A DNA stretch of 64,000 nt from Anas platyrhynchos (Eukaryota; Chordata; Aves; Anseriformes; Anatidae), in NCBI RefSeq assembly GCF_047663525.1, contig NC_092590.1, positions 17,978,001-18,042,000 on the forward strand. Direction: 5' to 3'. The notes under the pieces were generated by a model. The model was not told the DNA's origin. It did no database searches and worked only from the letters and a program-made list of their open reading frames with translations. The translations under genes were made by a program, and so were the position numbers. The first letter of the stretch is position 1. The number at the start of each line of letters is the position of its first letter. This document shows positions 56,857 to 64,000 of the stretch, piece after piece.

Positions 56857-58680
56857 AGGGCTCAATTAAATAAGCGTCCCACTAAGGACTTTCTTACAAT
56901 CCCTGTCTGGAAATTTCCAAGAATAAAACTGTTATTCTCATTCTTCAGCTAACTGAACTCTTGTACAGCAACGTAAGCAGCTTTCAAGAGGTTAAATAAG
57001 TCAGTTATCACAGACATACTAGTGCCTTTGCTCCTTAGTGCAACAAAACTGGAAAAAAAAAAAACAAAAACAATCCCCTTCATTTCTATAGTACGTTTTT
57101 ATGCATTACCCAAGCTGTTCAGTTTATTTGAGCATGAAAAGCAGGGCTGGATACACACGCACAAAAAGATAAACAGATTTTGGAGGGCCAGCATGTGCTT
57201 CCTGTTTTACTCAGGCCAAGTCTAAAAAGAAAGGTTAGCATGGTACTGAGCAGTACTAGCTGAAGGGATGGAATGACAGGGAAGGAAGGGCAGGGACATG
57301 TCAGCAGACAAGGGAACACAGGTAGAAAGCATAGCCGGACACTTCTCTCTGCTGTGCTCTTAATTACACAGGTGCTAATCCAAATTAACACAGTGCAAGT
57401 CAATAGGTCAGTACGATATTTAAACAAACCTGCCCCCAAAAGGTTATTTAGAGCAAATTCTGCCTTTGGCTATGAACTCAAAGACACCTTACGATCCCAT
57501 GAGCCATGTTTTCTATGATGTTATCAGCCATTACAAAATACAGAACAGGAAGGAAGAGTTTTTGGCAAAGAGTCATTCCTACCAGAGCCACCCACCTCAC
57601 TCGTGCTAAGATGCACACCTCCAGCTCCACGTACAGCTGCAAAAGGCTACAGGGACCCTCTCCTGAGGGTATTAAGGGATCTCAGTGAGTTCTCACATTC
57701 ATAACAAGATAATACAGCTCACTTCTAGAACACCTCATGAGGCATAGTTTAAATACACTAGAGTTCATTCCTCCTATACTCTAAAACAGCTTATTAAACT
57801 CTCGTCTCATCTGGTTTTCTTCAAAATGCATCTGTAGATCCACAGCAGAAAAAAACAACACCAAAATGAAATGGTTGTGTTAAGGGTTTGGTGAAGAGCA
57901 GTTCCAATATTATTTCTGAGCCTAGTGCATGGAAGTTCCCTTAAAACTCTAACTGGAGAAATGAGAAATATGTAGGTTAGGAAATAATTGGTTAGGGCTT
58001 TGTCTTATTAACAAGAAAATTTAGGAAATAGCTCGATATAGTAACTGCCTTTGATAATTGAAGAGGCTTTGGCTGGTCAATCTCTGTAGCATCTTTTCCT
58101 CATGCCTCATGTTACCCTGTTCTTCAAGCCACACATTTCTAGACTGATTGACCAATGGGCTCCCAAGTGTTCAGAGTCAGATACAGAAAAACATAGTAAA
58201 CTGCCTCTAACTTCCTCATAAACTGGTCTTTCTTTCCAATGGATAATTATCTGTTACTGGAAAGCAAATAGGAAATGGGATAAAATAAAATAGGGATAAT
58301 TTAAATATTTTGAGAAGAGATTTCATAAGCACTTTGGTCAGAAAATTGATTAAAACAAATCTAAGAGAACCACACCTTAACATCTCTAGTACTACTACAT
58401 TTGCTCTCCGTGTTTATATAAAAATTAAAGCCAGAGCAATTTAACTAAACTTCCAATTATCACTCACCACTGTGGTGCCTGGAATCTGGCCTCCACGGAG
58501 AACATTAATTTATGGAGGTAGCCCTTACAGATGTGCTACATGAAATCAGGATCCAACAAGACTCAGCTTTTTGTCTGAGAGATCTCAAAGCCCTAGTGGG
58601 TGTAGCAGTAGCTCTTACCTTAATTCATTGAGTGAGTGGCAAGTTCAGCTTTAGTTTATGCTTTTTATTTTTTCCTGTGT

Positions 58681-58747
58681 GGTGCCAGGAGTTGGACTCA
58701 ATGATCCTTATGGGTCCCTTCCAACTTGGGATATTCTGTGATTCTAC
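58681..58747 (+). mobile_element. Short CR1 LINE 3' end
   Basis: The block GGAGTTGGACTCAATGATCC, then TTATGGGTCCCTTCCAAC and ATATTCTGTGATTCTA, is the extreme 3' end of a CR1 subfamily on the plus strand. It is well preserved but only about 70 bp long. Confidence 0.88.
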
Positions 58748-61700
58748 GCAGCTAGTAGTCAAAACTAACACATTCTGTCTTCTGCATGGACAATGTGTTT
58801 TGCAAATATTTCTACAATGCTTGCAGTGAGACTAAGTTGCAAAAAGAAAAATCAAAACAACGAACAAACAAAAAAAAAACACAGCTAACTTGACACGACC
58901 TACTCACATTCATTATCTTAGTTTCATTTAAAAAAGTAATTGCCTTCCTCAAACTTCACAGAAAAAAAAACAACACTGAGAAAGTCTTTCAGTCTTTCAG
59001 CTATAACAATCCTGGCAGAGCCCCAAACCAAAACGCTTGGTTTGAGAAGCCCATTTAAAAGGCTGAATGCCAACTCCACACCACAGCAGGTGAGTGAGAA
59101 GAAGTAACTGCCTATCATATCAGTGAAAGAACGGTATCGGACCAGAAGTAACATGGCTGGGACACGGTTATAGAGTAAGAACATTCTATATATTAAAAAA
59201 CTTTTCAGCATTTTTGTGTAAACATTTTAAGTTTTTATATCCTTATTCTTAATTTCTTCCCTTTTGAGTTCCATGTAGTAAACAGAAGCCTCAGTCCACA
59301 ACAGTTACTTATGTGTGTAATCTTACTCACTATATGACTTCCACTGAATTTATGAAACCTCTTTGAGAGCACCATTTCATCAGGCTCTAAATTGAACAAC
59401 TTCTTAACTGATAAAATTCAATAAATACATCATAGAAAGTCACTTAATAGAGGTGGGATTGTTTGGGGAAAAACTGAGCTGTTTTTCTACCGAATAAGGG
59501 CTTCCCTTTCCTTTTAAATAAAGGCATGAAAGGACTGTTAAAAGACTTGCTCTCCATGCTCTCCATCATAAGTTTGTTCTAAAACCAAAACTTTGTTAAA
59601 AAAAAAAAAAAATTATGACTAGAATGTCCCTGATTAAGCTGTTTGGCTAATCTGTACAAACTGGATACTTCTCCATTTGAAAAGATGTGTGGACTGAATT
59701 TCAAATCCAGGTTTTCAAACATCTGTGTTGAAGACAAAAGCACAGAGCTTGCTGAGCTGATATTTGTCCATTTCCACTAATCTGAGCTGTATTCCTGCTC
59801 TGCTCTGTCTCCTAAGATTCATTCCTCAAAGAATAATTATTACACAATGGGACATGTTGTCAAATGAAAAGTGAGACAGTACTTGGAGGGATTCAATACA
59901 CATGAGAAGTAGCTATCCCAAAACTGAAATAGCTTTGATTCACATGATGACCAAGAGCTTGAACACTGCAGAGAGCTGATACAAATTCAACAGCAGGAAA
60001 TTATGTTCTCAGGTCAAGAGTCAAGCAGTCTCTGCTAACCCCTTGGGAACTACCTGCTCAGCAGAAAAGAACAGGGAGTGTAACAGAAATACAGAGCAGG
60101 ATTAAAAACAGCAGCAGTCAGTAGTTTCCTCCAGGAGAAATGGAGATTTTAAGCCTGATCAAAAAATCAGCTGAAAATCTCCCACTGACCTCACTGGGTT
60201 TTCTGTTAGGGTCCCTTCTGCTTTCCAGCCTTCATGGTCCTTCCCTCTATCTCAGTGCAGTAATCTTAAATACACTGCAGTCAGGGACTGGGTTTCATCC
60301 CTTGGCAAAAGGTTGTTTGCCAATTTCAGATTAAGATTTGTCTGACTGGGGAGAGGAGTGAAATGTTTGCTGACAAAGAGAAACAAGCAAACAAAAAAAG
60401 ATGTAAAATTGTCCATATTAGTGTAACAATTTCATTTGGTTGTTCTGTTCCCTAATAATTCCTAACATATTATTGGCTTTTAACTGGCATTCTGCTGGTT
60501 ATTTTCCTAGAAATGTCCACTGAGACTCTTCCTGAGTGGCGGTGGGTGATTTGAAGGGACACATTTTATATCAGTATTTGGGCTCCCCCCATCATGAGCA
60601 TAAAGCAGCCCCCAAGAAACCTCTTCCTGAATAAGAAACCCACACTAATTATCACAAAGCCAGAGGGCTTTATAAATTATAAATTTTAAAAGCCACACAT
60701 GGCAAGGACACAGTGGTCGGCTAGTTGTCTGTTGACTTTCATTAACAGAGGGGTATCAAAAAAAAAAGTTTCAAGAATTTAAAAATCTTATCTAATACCC
60801 TAACTAGTTTCTTATGGATGCCACTCAATTAAAATGTCATAAATACATTAAATAAATCATTCACATACTTGCCTCAGTAAAGCCTGAAATGGCTAATTTA
60901 GGAAGGAATTAGCAATTCTTCCACATCTCAGAATTAAAGCTCACTTCTTCCAAAGGAGCAAATTTAAAACCCTCTCCAGTGAGTCAAACCTCCTGCTTCA
61001 GAGGGAAAGCCCTTGCCAGGGAAGAAAGCAAGCTCTGACGCTTGTGAGAATTATCTGCCCTCCATTAGCTGCTGTGAGCTTCAGATCAGAGCCTGTGTCT
61101 AGCTAAGTCAGCACGCACTGTGAAACAGCACAGGCCTCTGCTTTGGCATGCAAGCACCAGCAACGTCTGCAAAAGAAAGTTGTTGACACGACAGTGCAAC
61201 TACCAAACCCAAAACAGCCACCTAGAAGTGATGTTTTCTTGTGGGTTATCAAATGTCCTTTGTTTATAGTCCTATAAAAGAAGCTTAGGCAAGAAGATTT
61301 TCTTGATAGTTTAAAAATGTCTGGTATTTCATTCTTATTTGAGGCACTTTGAGAAAAATTGATGAAAAGTGTTTTATCAGCCTTAGTAATAATTGCAGCA
61401 CATAAACACAAAAATAATAGGATAGTGACGGTGTCTTAACCTGTTTACTGGGTATATGAAAAGTCCCAGTAAAGCAACTATATGTACATGACTCCTGAAG
61501 AGTTCTGCAGGTCTGATAGAACAAGACCAGCTCTTCTGCCTTCGTGATCGTGTGCATCGACTACAGCTTATGTCAACTGAGAATCTGGCCCAAAGTATCC
61601 AGCTTTTCATGTAGTTTGGAAGCTTGCATTTCTGGCTGAATAATAAGTTTTTCTGTATTTTATAGCTTATATACAATAAAACATTGCTGGTCTGGGCAGA

Positions 61701-64000
61701 TAAACAGTGCAATGCTGTAATCTAGCAACGTTTTTTCACTGAACAGAGATGGACAAATTTCTTCACAGAAGAAACGCTGCTGAAATCAGGGAAGACTCCT
61801 TAGGCAAGAGATTCAGCTGAGCCCAGGGAAATTTTCCAGTGACAGAGAAATTTAGCAACTCCCATGTTCTTTTCTGTATGAAACCTGTCCCTGTTGTCAT
61901 CAAATCTGTCCACAAACGACATGAAGTTGTCCGATTGTCTAGTATCGGAAGCATGTCAAATGAAGCCATCCCGAGGTTTGTGTTAACCAGACTTCACTGA
62001 GAACACAGATCTCTGTAACTAAAAATACAGAAATGGGCAAAGTATGTGATGGAAACAGAACAAATTAAAGGCTTGCAGCTGACCCAAAATGCACTGACCC
62101 AAACAAGATTGCCTATGAAAAACTTAGAGTAAGGCCCTTCTGCAACACCCTCTAGTAGGAAGAGCAGAGGCCAGAAATGCAGCTGAGCTTACACCGGGGC
62201 TTGCTCAGGTAATGAAGATGACCAGATTTTAATACCCAGGATTAAGTTCTTCATAATTTTGTTTTTCTGTCTGAAAAGCTCAGAAACTGAAGGAAAGTAG
62301 CAAGGAAACACAAGTGGTACCAATTCAAAAGTAATCAAATTAGTTCTGGCATATATTACAACTTCACTACAGTCTTCTGGAACCAGAATCTAGACCGGAG
62401 CACACAAACTGAGCAGAGTAAGTTTGTTTGATACCATGCAGGAACATCTATCTCCTGCAATAATCAAACGCAACTCCCACTAATACCAATGGAACATGAC
62501 TGTCCTTGCACCAGGGCTGGTATTCATTTCCTGCTACACCTCAACAGTCTGTAATTTACACTTACTTTGCCCACCTACCGGATGACAAATTGGTGCAAGT
62601 GCCACTGCATTTCCACCTACATATTCACTTTTAGACTAACACATACAGCACCAGTTACTCTGCAACTCACCCTGCCAGAGCACAAGATCTTCACAAGGAA
62701 GCTGCGGTGGGTCACTGCTCCCCATACCACAGGGCACAGCACGATGTGGGAGCAACAAGACCAACAAGGCTGTCCACTCCACCCTGTTCTCCTTAGCAGC
62801 TTTGCTTTCTGAAAGATCTTATGGAGCACATGTTCCAGCTTAGCTCAAAATGCTGTAAAAAGAGACATCTTGGAGCTGGATAAAGCTAACGCTGAAGCGC
62901 TACTCTTATTACAGACTAAGGCACAGTGTGATGTGCTCAAACAGCAAGGTTCACAGGTGCACACTCAGACCTATATCCCTGGCCAACAAAGATCTCTGGA
63001 CATTTAACAAGCTACACGGGCTCTTTGATTAAGACCAGTCTCCATCCTTCCTGAAATGTGTAAATATTTAGTTACCCAATGCAGATTTCCTCCACATAAG
63101 ATTTTACAACAATCTAACAAACTATTTAAACAACTAAATCCTTTCCTAAACAGGATGCAACCAAACTGGACTTAGATGTTGTTTAACTACTGTCTAGCAC
63201 ACTGTTATTAAAATGGTTTACACCACTGTTGATATAAACAAGACATAGCAACTAGATTTCCATCTAACTAGAAAAAGGAATAGCTTTTCAGTTCTGCTAT
63301 GTACAGAAGCCTCACTTATACACCTTTATATAACATGCACAAAGTGGTATTCAGAGCTAATGGGGATTTCTTCCTCACTGACTGTCAGAGCAGCACAATT
63401 TTAAAGGTGTGGATGTTGAACTGGCAGTGGGATCTTTGAGTGTTGAGTACCACAAGCTGAACTCAGTCTTCTCCTGACAAAGTCAACACTATATTGACTA
63501 AAACATTATTGTCGTTGGAAAAAGAGAAAAACACTTAAGTGTGCAGAAAGAATAAGTTCTGTCAACCCAGAAGCAAAGTTTCCATGAATTCAGTAGCCAG
63601 TGTTAAACAACAAACTCCAGGCAGCTCACTCTGCATTTACGATTGGATCCCTACTCTGATCTAAGAGATCATAGTAGAACATTGTAGCTAGGAGGCTCCT
63701 TTTTGTAAAAATACTCTGAACTTTCCAGCAATGTCTTTAAGTTACAGTAAAACAAAATTAAGAATATCTAGCATCTCTGACTGCATAAAATGTTTCCAAA
63801 TACAAAACACCTGGTCAGTATCCTCAGAAACTGTGGCTTCTACTTTAAAAGTTCTAGCAACAACCTTTAACAATGAACATTTCATGGGTACCTTCTCCTT
63901 ATGTAGCTATGCTGCCTTTGCTGTTTTAACTAGGACCCTTTGCACGGCTTGAGGGAAATAATATTGTACCTACACCTGACTAAAAGGCAGGGTTTCCCAA

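Larger units (their letters stand above)
56580..64000 (-). other. Presumed intron 1 or upstream region of the TMPRSS11E-like gene
   Basis: 7.4 kb of AT-rich DNA. It holds an A run at 56582-56608, a GTTT repeat at 56834-56856 and the CR1 end at 58681-58747. I looked on the minus strand for a first exon (ATG TAY AG followed by GT) and found no convincing one. Open frames of 60-109 codons show no domain features. Confidence 0.6.

Noticed and set aside
1..64000. Prokaryotic-type systems (operons, CRISPR arrays, phage, integrons) and tRNA or rRNA genes
   Set aside because: The window is intron-rich animal DNA. I saw no spaced direct repeats or RNA gene signatures by eye; small RNAs such as snoRNAs or microRNAs cannot be excluded without computation.

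Overview
The window is animal nuclear DNA, most likely from a bird. Protein-coding sequence is cut into short exons with GT/AG splice sites. The recognisable interspersed repeats are CR1 LINE fragments, including the ATTCTGTG-type 3' tail, which are typical of birds and other sauropsids. Overall repeat density is low. There are no operons, phage, CRISPR arrays or other prokaryotic systems.

Two genes are present, both on the minus strand. (1) UBA6, the E1 enzyme that activates ubiquitin and FAT10, occupies positions 1 to about 18,760. Nineteen exons can be placed: a CpG-island first exon at about 18,517-18,760, with no in-frame ATG for UBA6, and 18 coding exons from 15,857 down to 405. They encode about 547 residues: the inactive adenylation half, the first catalytic-cysteine half-domain, the helical bundle and the start of the active adenylation domain with its nucleotide-binding glycine motif. 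The catalytic-cysteine and ubiquitin-fold parts lie beyond the left edge. (2) A type II transmembrane serine protease of the HAT/DESC family, closest to TMPRSS11E, runs from its stop codon at 25,164 to at least 56,579. Nine of the expected ten exons are placed, and every junction keeps phase. They encode a short cytosolic tail, a membrane anchor, a SEA domain, a stem and an intact trypsin-like catalytic domain. The tiny first exon was not found and may lie beyond 64,000.

Region by region: 1-18,516 holds UBA6 exons and introns, with an old CR1 remnant near 2.5-3.0 kb and a younger one near 12.9-13.1 kb. The UBA6 CpG-island promoter is at 18,230-18,770. From 18,770 to 25,163 there is AT-rich intergenic DNA plus the protease 3' UTR. 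From 25,164 to 56,579 are the protease exons, with introns of up to 12 kb holding CR1 fragments, microsatellites and a possible, unproven retroviral remnant near 37 kb. From 56,580 to 64,000 is the presumed first intron of the protease.

The two genes have no known shared function; they are neighbours by conserved synteny. In human the same neighbourhood also holds GNRHR and several TMPRSS11 paralogues. Here only about 6.4 kb separates the UBA6 promoter from the protease stop codon. Points that stand out are a 10-bp tandem duplication giving two UBA6 exon-2 splice acceptors, upstream reading frames in UBA6 exon 1, a possibly shortened UBA6 N-terminus, and a protease with features of both TMPRSS11E and TMPRSS11F. 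I found no new kind of biological system.
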